Shown piece by piece: positions 41,881 to 50,675 of a stretch of DNA of 63,189 nucleotides. The first letter of the stretch is position 1. Every line of letters starts with the position of its first letter. The notes beneath the pieces were generated by a model. The model ran no database searches. It saw only the letters and a program-made list of their open reading frames with translations, and was not told the DNA's origin. Source of the DNA: CAZEFK01 sp964511405 (GTDB lineage: Bacteria > Pseudomonadota > Alphaproteobacteria > Elsterales > Elsteraceae); NCBI GenBank assembly GCA_964511405.1, contig CAZEFK010000007.1, forward strand, positions 1 to 63,189, given 5' to 3'. A program made the translations under genes and the position numbers.

Positions 41881-43266
41881 ATGCTCAACGGGACCGGCGG
41901 CGATTTCATCGCCGAGGTGGCCGACGCGGCCGGCCGGCTGGGCCTCGAGGTTGCCGACATCGCCGGAGCCATCGACGTCATGGCCGTTACCGCGCACCGC
42001 CAGACCCAGGCCTTCGCCGAGCTCAGCCGCGAGGCCGACGGCGTGGTCGAGGCGACGGTGCGGATCGCCGACGCCACCGCCTCCGCGCGCGACCTGGTCG
42101 CCACGTCGACGGCCAAGATGGGCGATTCGAACCGGGCGGTCGAAGCGTCGATGGCCGCCAATCGGCTGCTGGCCGACGTCATGGGCGACATCCGCCGCGA
42201 TGCCGGCGGCCTGGACGAGGCGATCCGCAATGTCGGCCGCGTCGCCGCCGACATCCGCGCCATCGCCGCCCAAACCAATCTGCTGGCGCTGAACGCCACC
42301 ATCGAGGCGGCACGAGCCGGCGACGCCGGCCGCGGCTTCGCGGTCGTGGCCGGCGAGGTCAAGGCGCTGGCCAAGCGCACGGCCGAGGCGACGACGATCA
42401 TCACCGACACGCTCGCCGACCTGTCGCGCAAGGCCGAGGCGCTGCTGGCCAACGCCACGCGCGCGACCGAGAACGTCCAGGCCGTCCAGGCCGAGGCCGG
42501 GACCATCGGCGCCGCCCTGGCCGAGGTCGGCCGGGCCCTGGGCGAGATGGACGCCGGCACCCGCGACGTCGTGCAGGCGGCGCACGGCATCGACAGCCGG
42601 GTCGAGCGCCACGCGGCGCTGCTCGGCGAACTGGGCGATGGCGTCCGCCAGACCGACCGCAGCCTCCAGACTGCCCGCGAGCGCCTGGGCCAGCTGCTCA
42701 CGATCTCCGAGACCCTGATCAACCACACCGTCGAGAGCGGCGCCGACACCGTCGATGCCCGCTTCGCGCGCACGGCCATGGACCGCGCCCGGACGATTTC
42801 GGCCCTGTTCGACGCGGCCATCGACGCCGGCGAGGCGACGCTCGCGGATGTGTTCGACGAAGACTACCGGCCGGTGCCGGGATCCGATCCGCCCCAGTGC
42901 CTCACCCGCTTCACGGCGCTGACCGACCGGCTGCTGCCGGCGGTGCAGGAGCCGGTGCTGGCGTTGGACAGCCGCGTCGTGTTCTGCGCCGCCGTCGACC
43001 GCAACGGCTACCTGCCGACCCACAACGCCAAATTCTCCCAGCCCCAGGGCCAGGACCCGGCCTGGAACGCCGCCAATGCCCGCAACCGGCGCAAGTTCGA
43101 CGACCGCGTCGGGCTGGGCGCCGGGCGCAACACCAAGCCGTTCCTGGTCCAGACTTATCGCCGCGACATGGGCGGCGGCCAGTTCGCGCTCATGAAGGAC
43201 ATCTCGGCACCGATCACGGTCAAGGGCCGCCACTGGGGCGGCCTGCGCATCGCCTACAAGGTTTGA
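41881..43266 (+). CDS. Soluble chemoreceptor with C-terminal sensor-like domain
   Basis: 461 aa with no membrane segment and no HAMP. The signalling hairpin (about 60-250) has its tip at QTNLLALNATIEAARAGDAGRG. The C-terminal 160 residues (LPAVQEPVLALDSRVVFCAAVDRNGYLPTHN to GGLRIAYKV) look like a PAS/Cache-like module of the type found in cytoplasmic receptors that carry the sensor after the signalling part. It may respond to an intracellular redox or metabolic signal. GGGAGGACGGG precedes the ATG. Confidence 0.85.
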   Translation: MLNGTGGDFIAEVADAAGRLGLEVADIAGAIDVMAVTAHRQTQAFAELSREADGVVEATVRIADATASARDLVATSTAKMGDSNRAVEASMAANRLLADVMGDIRRDAGGLDEAIRNVGRVAADIRAIAAQTNLLALNATIEAARAGDAGRGFAVVAGEVKALAKRTAEATTIITDTLADLSRKAEALLANATRATENVQAVQAEAGTIGAALAEVGRALGEMDAGTRDVVQAAHGIDSRVERHAALLGELGDGVRQTDRSLQTARERLGQLLTISETLINHTVESGADTVDARFARTAMDRARTISALFDAAIDAGEATLADVFDEDYRPVPGSDPPQCLTRFTALTDRLLPAVQEPVLALDSRVVFCAAVDRNGYLPTHNAKFSQPQGQDPAWNAANARNRRKFDDRVGLGAGRNTKPFLVQTYRRDMGGGQFALMKDISAPITVKGRHWGGLRIAYKV

Positions 43267-43278
43267 CAAGGACTCATC

Positions 43279-44364
43279 ATGCTGATCGCCGTACCGGCGC
43301 TCCAGGCGCTGATCTCCCAGACGTTCGCCGCGGCCGGCTGCTCCGCCGCCGAGGGCGGGCGCATCGCCCGCTACCTGATCAACGCCAACCTGGCCGGGCA
43401 TGACAGCCACGGCGTGATCCGAGTGCCGCGCTACCTGGACATGCTGAAGGCCGGCCAGCTGGTCGCCGACCAAACCATCGAGATCCTGATCGACAGCCCA
43501 GTGATGGCGGTGATCGACGGCCGGCTCGGCTTCGGCCAGACGATCGGGCCGCAGGCGGTCGAGCTCGGCATGGCCAAGGCTGCGCGCAATGGCGTCGCCG
43601 TCATCGCGCTGCGCAATTCCGGCCACCTCGGACGCATCGGCGAATGGGCCGAAATGGCGGCCGCGCAGAACCAGGTCTCGATCCATTTCGTCAATGTCGG
43701 CAGCGCCCCCCTGGTGGCGCCGTTCGGCGGCGTCCAGCGGCGGATGTCGACGGCGCCGGTCGCCATCGGCGTGCCGCAGCAGGGCGAGCCGCCGGTCATC
43801 CTGGATTTTGCGACCAGCCGCGTCGCCGAAGGCAAGGCGCTGGTGGCGCTGACAGGCGGTGCCCCGATCCCGCCCGACAGCCTGATCGCGCCGGACGGCC
43901 GCCTGAGCGGCGACCCGCTCGTCCTCTATGGCGAGACGCCGCCCGGCCAGGTACCCAATCCGCGCAGCGGGCCGGGCGCGTTGCGCGCCATGGGCGACCA
44001 CAAGGGCTCGGGCCTGGCGATCATGTGCGAGCTGCTGGCCGGCGCCCTGACCGGCTCGGGTTGCCCGGGCACCCAGCCGCGGCCGACCGCCAACGGCATG
44101 CTGTCGATCTACCTGGCCGCCGACGCCTTCGCCGCCGGCACCGACATCGCCGGCGAGGTCGCGGCCTATGTCGACCTGATCCGCGCGACCAAGCCGGCCG
44201 ACCCGGCCGCTCCGGTCATGATGCCGGGCGACCCCGAGCTCAAGAAGCGCGCCCAGCGCAGCCGCGACGGCATCCCGCTCACCGACGCGGTGTGGCAGAG
44301 CCTGCTGGCGGCCGCGACCCGCGCCGGGCTGGATGCGGCGACGGTGGCGGACCTGACGCGATGA
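43279..44364 (+). CDS. Ldh-family (malate/L-lactate/ureidoglycolate type) NAD(P)-dependent dehydrogenase
   Basis: 361 aa of the LDH2/MDH2 oxidoreductase family. ANLAGHDSHGVIRVPRYL at the N-terminus, ALRNSGHLGRIGEWAE (catalytic His) and AMGDHKGSGLAIMCE are characteristic. It oxidises a 2-hydroxyacid such as malate, lactate or ureidoglycolate. It begins 12 nt after the soluble receptor, so the two may be cotranscribed, and converges on the mlrC-like gene. Confidence 0.87.
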   Translation: MLIAVPALQALISQTFAAAGCSAAEGGRIARYLINANLAGHDSHGVIRVPRYLDMLKAGQLVADQTIEILIDSPVMAVIDGRLGFGQTIGPQAVELGMAKAARNGVAVIALRNSGHLGRIGEWAEMAAAQNQVSIHFVNVGSAPLVAPFGGVQRRMSTAPVAIGVPQQGEPPVILDFATSRVAEGKALVALTGGAPIPPDSLIAPDGRLSGDPLVLYGETPPGQVPNPRSGPGALRAMGDHKGSGLAIMCELLAGALTGSGCPGTQPRPTANGMLSIYLAADAFAAGTDIAGEVAAYVDLIRATKPADPAAPVMMPGDPELKKRAQRSRDGIPLTDAVWQSLLAAATRAGLDAATVADLTR

Positions 44365-44374
44365 TCGCCGCGGG

Positions 44375-45844
44375 TCAGAAGATCAGCCCCGGCGTGGTCT
44401 CGGCGTCGAGCGGCCAGATCGGGCGGGCGACCTTGGTGTAGGGGATCTGCCGGTAGTCGCGGCTGAGCGGGCCGTCGCTGTCGATATAGATGACCCGTTT
44501 CGCGATCGGCCCGAACGCAGCCATGAAGTGATTGGTCGACTTGACCACCACCAGCCGGCGATCGGCCGGGTCGATGCCGAGGTTGCGGAACAGCTCCAGG
44601 CCCAGGGCCTGGGTGCGGGTCGTGATCAGCACGATCTCGATCCCGCCGACCTTGACCGCGGCGCAGTCGCCGACCGGCACCTGGGTCGGGCCGAAGCTTT
44701 GCCAGGCGTCGCGCTTGAGGCCGACCACGGTCACGGTGGCGTCGATCGGAGCGCCCGAGCGCGGGCCGATCTTGCCGCCGAAGCGCAAGGGGAAGCTGGC
44801 ACCGAGGCCGGCATCGAAGCACAGCCGGACCGCAACCGGGTCCCAGATCGGGCCGACCGCGGCGCCCTCGACGCCGCGCTCGATCAGCCGGCGCAGGATG
44901 GTCGTGTTGTCCGACGGTGCGCCGCCGCCGGCATTGTCGGCGGGATCGGCCAGGACCACCGGTGCCACGTTGGCCGCCAGGGCCGCGCCGAGGCCGTCCT
45001 CGACCCCCAGGTAATCGGGCGCGGTGCGGCCGCGCATCGACACGAACTCCTCGCCGAGCCGGGTCGCGAGCCGGTCGGCCTTGGCCTTGTCGCCGTCGGC
45101 GATCACCAGGATGCGGCCGCCAAGCTCCTCGACATCGGCATAGGGGAAGCAGTGGCCGATCGACACCGACAGGATGCCGTCCCGGCCTTCCAGGGCCTTG
45201 GCCCGGTCGACGAAGCCCCGCATCAGCGGCAGCGTCGTCGGATAGCTGCCGATCTGCCGGCAGTCATAGACCGACATCACGGGTTTGGCCTGGCCGCGGA
45301 CGGCCTTCAGCACCAGGTCCAGCACGTCCTCGGCGCGCTCGACCACGTCGGTATGCGGGAACTCCTTGTACAGGACGATCACGTCGGCCAGGCGCACGCG
45401 CTTGAGCGTCAGGTGGCAATGGGGATCGAGCTCGACCCCGATCACGCAGGCCGGGCCGACCAGGGCGCGGACATGTTCGAGGATGTCGCCTTCGACATCG
45501 TCATAGCCGTGGGCGACCATGGCGCCGTGCAGCCCCAGCAGCACGCCGTCCAACGGCAAGGCGGCCTGCACCTGCCCCAGGATCTCGTCGCGCATGGCTT
45601 CGTAGTCCCGGCGGTTGGTGGTGCCGGCCGGGCTGGCCGCGAAGCAGCTGCCCTCGACCAGGGTGAAGCCCTCGGCAGCGGCGCGGCGGCGCGCCACCCA
45701 CAGCGGCGCCGTGCACATCAGCGGCGTGTCGTCCGGGTGCTCGCCGGGACGCAGGAACACCGTCTCCTTGTAGGCGTCCAGGCTGGTCGGCAGCGGCGAG
45801 AAGGTGTTGGTCTCGGTGGCGAGGGTCGCGGCGAACAGGCGCAT
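44375..45844 (-). CDS. M81-family metallopeptidase, MlrC (microcystinase C)-like
   Basis: 489 aa. The N-terminal MlrC domain has ATLATETNTFSPLPT, LHGAMVAHGYDDVEGDIL and ELDPHCHLT (metal ligands); the C-terminal MlrC domain has DPADNAGGGAPSDNTTIL. Sphingomonad MlrC cleaves linear microcystin fragments, but most homologues sit in amino-acid or peptide catabolic clusters with no known substrate. No transporter is adjacent here. Confidence 0.85.
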   Translation of the reverse strand: MRLFAATLATETNTFSPLPTSLDAYKETVFLRPGEHPDDTPLMCTAPLWVARRRAAAEGFTLVEGSCFAASPAGTTNRRDYEAMRDEILGQVQAALPLDGVLLGLHGAMVAHGYDDVEGDILEHVRALVGPACVIGVELDPHCHLTLKRVRLADVIVLYKEFPHTDVVERAEDVLDLVLKAVRGQAKPVMSVYDCRQIGSYPTTLPLMRGFVDRAKALEGRDGILSVSIGHCFPYADVEELGGRILVIADGDKAKADRLATRLGEEFVSMRGRTAPDYLGVEDGLGAALAANVAPVVLADPADNAGGGAPSDNTTILRRLIERGVEGAAVGPIWDPVAVRLCFDAGLGASFPLRFGGKIGPRSGAPIDATVTVVGLKRDAWQSFGPTQVPVGDCAAVKVGGIEIVLITTRTQALGLELFRNLGIDPADRRLVVVKSTNHFMAAFGPIAKRVIYIDSDGPLSRDYRQIPYTKVARPIWPLDAETTPGLIF

Positions 45845-45933
45845 CGGCGGCTCCCAGGCGGGATGGAACGGCCGATCATCGGGGCAGGAGCAGAGGCAGG
45901 CAAGCGATGCAGGCGCAACCCAGCATCCACGGC

Positions 45934-46479
45934 TTAGCCGCCGGGGGCGCCCCGCACGGTCCAGGGACTGTCAGGAGGCAAGCTTCGCCGCCGCTGGACA
46001 TGGCAGCGGACGTTGAACGGCCTCAACAGAGACCGCATGCCGTCCTCGATGTCGGTTCGCGACCTCCGACCGCGGACGGATCGCGCACGCGCTTCGTCTT
46101 CTTCGACAAATAAGATGACGTCGATGGGTTTTCTCCGGCTGCCGAGGGCGTGGGCGTAGAACGGTCTTAGCTCCTCGTCGTCCTGGCGATGGGCCGCGAC
46201 GAGGAAGGCGAATGTGTCCCGAACCTTCTTCGCCATTTCCATGTGAAGAGGATCCTCAGCCTTGATGTTCATCCGGTCCTTGTTCGCGATGGCATGCTGG
46301 CGGAAATCCTTCACCTCGATCAGCAATAGCCTGTCCGGGGACAAGGCTACGATATCGACGCGCTTCGTGCCATCGATCCGACAGGTTCTGGCGACGAACC
46401 CTGTATCGTCATCGTACTTTTTGGCAGTCCAATCGTCCGGAAAACGAAAAACAAGACCGCTCTCGACAATATCGGTCAC
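45934..46479 (-). CDS. Putative PD-(D/E)XK nuclease, partner of the ATPase
   Basis: 181 aa from a GTG whose last two bases enter the ATPase stop (GTGA), with GGGAG upstream. RVDIVALSPDRLLLIEVKDFRQ shows the Asp42 ... Glu55-x-Lys57 pattern of restriction-endonuclease-like folds, where a beta-strand Asp precedes an ExK strand. The C-terminal 45 residues are Arg-rich and may bind nucleic acid. The tight coupling implies a complex with the ATPase. I do not recognise a named family; the nuclease assignment is an inference from the motif. Confidence 0.6.
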   Translation of the reverse strand: MTDIVESGLVFRFPDDWTAKKYDDDTGFVARTCRIDGTKRVDIVALSPDRLLLIEVKDFRQHAIANKDRMNIKAEDPLHMEMAKKVRDTFAFLVAAHRQDDEELRPFYAHALGSRRKPIDVILFVEEDEARARSVRGRRSRTDIEDGMRSLLRPFNVRCHVQRRRSLPPDSPWTVRGAPGG

Positions 46480-47609
46480 TCTTGCGTCTCCCAATAGAGG
46501 CGCTCCAACGCATCGTCCTGCTTCAAAGTCGCATCCAGGGAGGCGATGATGCTCAACCCCTCTACGTCGTTCGCCGTTTCGACCGCCAACGCCGCGCCAT
46601 CGCGAATGAGCGAAAAATACCGCGCCGGGATCAATGTCTTGTTCGCTTTGCGGCGATCGAGGCGAAGCGCGATCTCCCGCATCATGAACAGACTGTGGGT
46701 TGCAATAAAGAGCTGGACACCATCGGCTGCCAGTTGAACCAGCGTCTCCGCTAGCGGCCCCATTAGACGGGGGTTGAGGTTTGCTTCCGGCTCATCCCAG
46801 AACAGGGAGCCGTGCAGCGCCAGCGAACCGTTCTGTACGAGATAGGCGAGCGTGGCGAGCTTGCGATAGCCTTCCGACACCAGCGGCGCTTCGATCTTGC
46901 CGCCGTCGTTGAAGTTCAGGTAGAGCCGACCAAGCTCATCCGGCTCGAGCCGCCCGCCCATCGCAGCTTCCAGCGGCTCCAGCAGGGTGCCGATCCCGGC
47001 CTTGCGCGGACCCCGCCTCGGCCGTGCGATGAGCAGCTTCGTCAAATCATAGTAGGTTTCCTCGAAGCGAATACTGGTGCGTTCGTAGTCGGCGACAAAC
47101 GCCGGAACCAGCGATACGACCTCGTGGGGCGAAAGGTAGATCGGACCGCCAGTCGGCTCCGCCGGGCGGCCCTTTGGCGCCACCCCGATCTTCACGCTTT
47201 CAGCGCCGGCCGGGATCTCGAATGAGAATGACGGGAGCTTGGCGCCGAGCCGACCGCCCGAATCGAATGTCAGCTTGACCCTTGCGGTTCCAGGTTGCCC
47301 CGGGCCAGTATGTCGGCACAGCCGGCTCAACGTGTCCGGCAGGAAGACATTGAGCAACTTCTTCGTTAGCGCGACGGCCAGTTCATCGTCCGCAACGGCA
47401 CGGCCGAACTTTTCCGGATATAATACCTTGGTCGCCGCGTAGGCGAGCTTCAGCAAATGGGTTTTGCCGGCCCCGTTCTCGCCAACAATGATGTTCAGGC
47501 CTGGCGAGAACTCGAAGACCTTATCGTCGAAGATGGTAAAACGCTTCGCCTGTAAGCTGTGCAGCGTCCCCAGCGGATTCGTCGATTCAAGAACGGATTC
47601 GTCGGTCAT
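46476..47609 (-). CDS. ABC/OLD-type AAA ATPase without nuclease domain
   Basis: 377 aa. Walker A GENGAGKT (residues 43-50) after SPGLNIIV, a degenerate signature SEGYRK (about 245-250), Walker B with catalytic Glu in LFWDEPEANLNP (269-280) and the H-loop His in IATHSLFMM (about 305) mark the SMC/OLD-like AAA_15/AAA_21 group. Known relatives (OLD, GajA) carry a C-terminal Toprim nuclease; this one stops 70 residues after the H-loop, with the nuclease in the overlapping next gene. It starts 24 nt after a chemoreceptor stop with only a weak ribosome binding site. GC is lower than in its neighbours. Confidence 0.8.
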   Translation of the reverse strand: MTDESVLESTNPLGTLHSLQAKRFTIFDDKVFEFSPGLNIIVGENGAGKTHLLKLAYAATKVLYPEKFGRAVADDELAVALTKKLLNVFLPDTLSRLCRHTGPGQPGTARVKLTFDSGGRLGAKLPSFSFEIPAGAESVKIGVAPKGRPAEPTGGPIYLSPHEVVSLVPAFVADYERTSIRFEETYYDLTKLLIARPRRGPRKAGIGTLLEPLEAAMGGRLEPDELGRLYLNFNDGGKIEAPLVSEGYRKLATLAYLVQNGSLALHGSLFWDEPEANLNPRLMGPLAETLVQLAADGVQLFIATHSLFMMREIALRLDRRKANKTLIPARYFSLIRDGAALAVETANDVEGLSIIASLDATLKQDDALERLYWETQE

Positions 47610-47633
47610 GATCGGCCGCCGGGCTCGGGCGGC

Positions 47634-49286
47634 TTACGCCGCCCGCATCGCCCCCAGGAAGTCGCGCAGGCTGGCGGTCAGCCGGCCGGCCTGGCCCGAC
47701 AGGGCACTCGACGCCTGCAGGATCTGGCCGGCGTTGCGGCCGGTCTCGTGCGCGACCTCGGCAATGCTCTGGATGTTGCTGGAGACGTTGCTGCTGCCCG
47801 ACGAGGCCTGCTGGACGCTGCGCGCGATCTCGTGCGTGGCCTGGCTCTGCTGGTCCAGCGCCTGGGTCATGGTCGCGGCGATCTCGTTGACCTGGGCGAT
47901 GGTCGACTGGATGCCCTTGATCGCCTGGACCACCTCCAGCGTGGCGTTGCGGATGCCCTCGATCTGCTGGGTGATTTCCTCGGTCGCCCGGCCGGTCTGC
48001 GAGGCCAGGTTCTTGACCTCGCTCGCGACCACGGCGAAGCCCTTGCCGGCATCGCCGGCGCGCGCCGCCTCGATGGTGGCGTTGAGCGCCAGCAGGTTGG
48101 TCTGGGCGGCGATGTCGCTGATCAGCTTGACCACTTCGCCGACCTGACTGGCGGCCTGCTCCAGATGGCCGACCTTGGAGGCCGTGACGGTCGCTTCGCC
48201 GACCGCGCTCTCGGCGATCTTGGCCGAACGCTGGGCCTGGCGCGTCACCTCCGAGATCGAAGCGGTCAGCTCCTCCGCCGCCGACGCCGCGGTCTGCACA
48301 TTGAGCGAGGTCGCTTCCGAGGCCGCCGCCACGGTCGAGGTCTGGTCGGTGGTGGTCTGGGCCGCGGCGGTCAGCTCGCGCGCGGCCTGCTCGACCTGGG
48401 AGGCGCCGTGGGCCAGGCTGTCGGCGACCGTCTGCACCGTGCGTTCCAGCTCGCCGGCCAAGCCCAGGAGCGCCTCCCGGCGCTCCTGCTGGTGGCGCTC
48501 GGTCTGGGCCGCACGCTCGACCTGGTTGCGTTCGACGGCTTCGGCGTTCTGGCGGAACACTTCGACCGCCGCGGCCATCCGGCCGATCTCGTCGCCGCGC
48601 CCCAGCCCCGGGATCACCAGATCGGTCTCGGCGCGCGCGAGCCGGTCCATGGCGTCGATCATCCGGCCCAGCGGCTTGACCACCAGCCGCTGCAGCAGCC
48701 AGGCGAGCAGGCCGATCAGCACCGCCATCACGCCGACCGCCACCAGCGTCTGGGCGCGCACCGTCGCGGCGATGCGGGCGTTCTGCTGCTGCAGGCTCCA
48801 GGCAATGGCGACCGCGCCGATCACCTTGTTGCCGCGCAGGTTCTTGACCGGCACGGTCACGACCAGATGGCTGCCGGTCTCGGTCACGGCGGTTTCGCCC
48901 TTGGCCATGACATCGGGCGCGCTGGCCAGCGCGTCCTTCAGGTCGTAGGGCGGCAGCTTGTCGTTGGCGTAGCGGATCAGCTCGGACTTGTCGTCGTTGT
49001 AGACCGCGATGGTCGCAAGCTGGCTGTCGGGCGCATCGGCCACCGGCTTGTACTCGGTCTCGGCGGCGCCACCGTCATGCCCCATCACGCCGATGCGCAT
49101 GGCGTTGGCCAGTTGCTGGGTCTTGTCGGTCAGGCTGGCGACCGTGACGTCGATCAGGCTGCGCCGCGCGTCGACCGCCTGCAGCAACATCATGCCCAAG
49201 AACCCGATCAGGATCGCCGCCGTGAACGCGGCAATCACCTTGCGGCCGACCGTCCACCGGGTCCGCCGTGCCTCCGCCTGAGCCAT
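47634..49286 (-). CDS. Methyl-accepting chemotaxis protein with Cache-like periplasmic domain
   Basis: 550 aa. TM1 is about residues 14-36, then a periplasmic domain of about 150 residues whose strand pattern (SQLATIAVYNDDKSELIRYAN, GSHLVVTVPVKNLRGNKVIGAVAIAW) resembles single-Cache sensors, TM2 about 188-212, HAMP, and a signalling domain with QTNLLALNATIEAARAGDAGKG. GGAGGGG lies 6 nt before ATG 49286, favouring it over ATG 49292. The ATPase-nuclease pair follows on the same strand. Confidence 0.9.
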   Translation of the reverse strand: MAQAEARRTRWTVGRKVIAAFTAAILIGFLGMMLLQAVDARRSLIDVTVASLTDKTQQLANAMRIGVMGHDGGAAETEYKPVADAPDSQLATIAVYNDDKSELIRYANDKLPPYDLKDALASAPDVMAKGETAVTETGSHLVVTVPVKNLRGNKVIGAVAIAWSLQQQNARIAATVRAQTLVAVGVMAVLIGLLAWLLQRLVVKPLGRMIDAMDRLARAETDLVIPGLGRGDEIGRMAAAVEVFRQNAEAVERNQVERAAQTERHQQERREALLGLAGELERTVQTVADSLAHGASQVEQAARELTAAAQTTTDQTSTVAAASEATSLNVQTAASAAEELTASISEVTRQAQRSAKIAESAVGEATVTASKVGHLEQAASQVGEVVKLISDIAAQTNLLALNATIEAARAGDAGKGFAVVASEVKNLASQTGRATEEITQQIEGIRNATLEVVQAIKGIQSTIAQVNEIAATMTQALDQQSQATHEIARSVQQASSGSSNVSSNIQSIAEVAHETGRNAGQILQASSALSGQAGRLTASLRDFLGAMRAA

Positions 49287-49419
49287 CGCCATCCCCCTCC
49301 GCTGCGTCCCGTCACTATGTCAGACATGCAGCGTACGCGCATGCAAGTTGCGCACCCGTGAACGGGGGTGACGCCGCCGGTGCGTATTTTGAGCATGGCC
49401 CCATGCCGGCGGCACGGAC

Positions 49420-50034
49420 CTAGTCGGCAGTCGGCGTTTTCGGCGGCGCGGCTCCGACCAAGAACAGCTCGACAGCCTTCTCGACACAGCGATCGATTGT
49501 CACCGGGTCGGCAGGCGCGCCGACCCCAAGGAGGGCGCGGAAGTGGAGATCGCCCTTGACCATTTCCAGGAAATGGCGAGCCGCCAGGTCGGTATCACGC
49601 AGTACGAGCCGCCCGCTTGCCACCTCATCGGCGAGATAGCGGGACAGATGATCCGCCGCTGAACCGGGGCCAGCGGCATAGACGGCCGCGGCGAGCTCGG
49701 GGAAGCGGCGGCCTTCGGCGATCATGACGCGGTAGAGGCCGAGGCCTTCCGGTGCCATCAGGACGGCCATCAGCGCCCGCCCAGCGCCGAGCAAGGTGGC
49801 TGCGCAGGAGCGCTGCGGTGCGGCCAGAGGCGCCACGATCGCCTGGCACAGGCGCTCGATGATGGCGGCGAACAATCCCTCCTTCCCGGCGAACTCGGCA
49901 TAGAGCGTGGCACGCGAGCCGCCCGAGCGTGCAATCACCGCATCCAAGGTCGTCGCCGCATATCCCCGTTCGAGGAACAGCGCCGTCGCCGCCTCCAGCA
50001 TCGCCGCACGTCGGCGCTCGCCTCGGCTTGTCAT
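49420..50034 (-). CDS. TetR-family repressor
   Basis: 204 aa. Helix-turn-helix at about residues 10-55 (ALFLERGYAATTLDAVIARSGGSRATLYAEFAGKEGLF); the C-terminal domain resembles the AefR-like TetR_C group. The gene starts 9 bp from a perfect palindrome that also abuts the divergent STAS-like gene, so it should repress both. Confidence 0.88.
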   Translation of the reverse strand: MTSRGERRRAAMLEAATALFLERGYAATTLDAVIARSGGSRATLYAEFAGKEGLFAAIIERLCQAIVAPLAAPQRSCAATLLGAGRALMAVLMAPEGLGLYRVMIAEGRRFPELAAAVYAAGPGSAADHLSRYLADEVASGRLVLRDTDLAARHFLEMVKGDLHFRALLGVGAPADPVTIDRCVEKAVELFLVGAAPPKTPTAD

Positions 50035-50042
50035 GTTCTGTC

Positions 50043-50055
50043 CTGTATCATACAG
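50043..50055. promoter_or_regulatory. Palindromic operator shared by tetR and the STAS-like gene
   Basis: CTGTAT-C-ATACAG is a perfect 6-1-6 inverted repeat in the middle of the 29-bp gap between the two divergent start codons. With so little room, core promoter elements must overlap the palindrome and the coding ends, and both transcripts would be leaderless or nearly so. Confidence 0.65.
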
Positions 50056-50063
50056 TACATTCT

Positions 50064-50474
50064 ATGACGACCAGCGCCGCGCCCAAAGCCGATTTCACGT
50101 GCTCCGTCGGATTCGACCCCACCGTCCCATGCGTGGTCATGGTGTGGAAAGGCTACGCCACCAGCCCGCTTTTCCGGGAAACCAACGAACGCGTCCTCGC
50201 CTGCCTGACCCAGAACCAAGCGACACAGATTCTCGGTGATTTACGGGATTTTGTCCTGATCGGCGCGGAGGACCAGGCTTGGCTCAACGAGAACTGGATC
50301 CCGCGGGCGATTGCCGCCGGCCTGAAACGGGTCGCGCTCACGCAGCCGACTTATTATTTCAACCGGGTCGCAGTCGAGACGGTGGGCCAGCGGGTCGATA
50401 CGGATCGCCTGATGGTGGGGTACTTCGGCGATCTTGACGGTGCCCGCATCTGGCTGGCCGAAGCGCCGCGATGA
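50064..50474 (+). CDS. STAS/SpoIIAA-like single-domain protein
   Basis: 136 aa. The alternating strands and helices (ATQILGDLRDFVLIGAEDQAWLNENWIPRAIAAGLKRVALT) resemble SpoIIAA-like proteins that bind lipophilic ligands or act as antisigma antagonists. No phosphorylatable Ser in the usual DSSG context is seen, so an antagonist role is unlikely. It is divergent from, and probably controlled by, the TetR regulator. Function unknown. Confidence 0.65.
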   Translation: MTTSAAPKADFTCSVGFDPTVPCVVMVWKGYATSPLFRETNERVLACLTQNQATQILGDLRDFVLIGAEDQAWLNENWIPRAIAAGLKRVALTQPTYYFNRVAVETVGQRVDTDRLMVGYFGDLDGARIWLAEAPR

Positions 50475-50619
50475 CGCGGCGCCAGCCAGTGACGGGGGAT
50501 CGTCCTACTTCGAGTTGCCAGTTTCGCCGCCGCGATCCATCCGGTCGGCGCCGTCCTCGCTTTGCGGTGAATGTCACCAGGCCCTGTTGAGCCTGCTTAC
50601 ACTTTCAAGTCCAAGCAGC

Positions 50620-50666
50620 ATTGATTTTCCTCGTTCCGAGGAAAATCAATCGTGGCTTCAGCCACG
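50620..50666. terminator. Two strong hairpins between the STAS-like gene and nrdJ
   Basis: ATTGATTTTCCTCG (50620-50633) and its exact complement (50637-50650) form a 14-bp stem with a 3-nt loop. Next to it CGTGGCT (50651-50657) pairs with AGCCACG (50660-50666). They lie 10-56 nt downstream of the nrdJ stop and serve as a likely bidirectional terminator for nrdJ and the STAS-like gene. The rest of 50475-50619 shows no gene. Confidence 0.65.
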
Positions 50667-50675
50667 CACGGCTGC

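Noticed and set aside
41314..44001. 895-codon minus-strand open frame
   Set aside because: Antisense of the soluble receptor and the Ldh-family gene joined to the frame-shifted 5' part of the acyl-CoA ligase.
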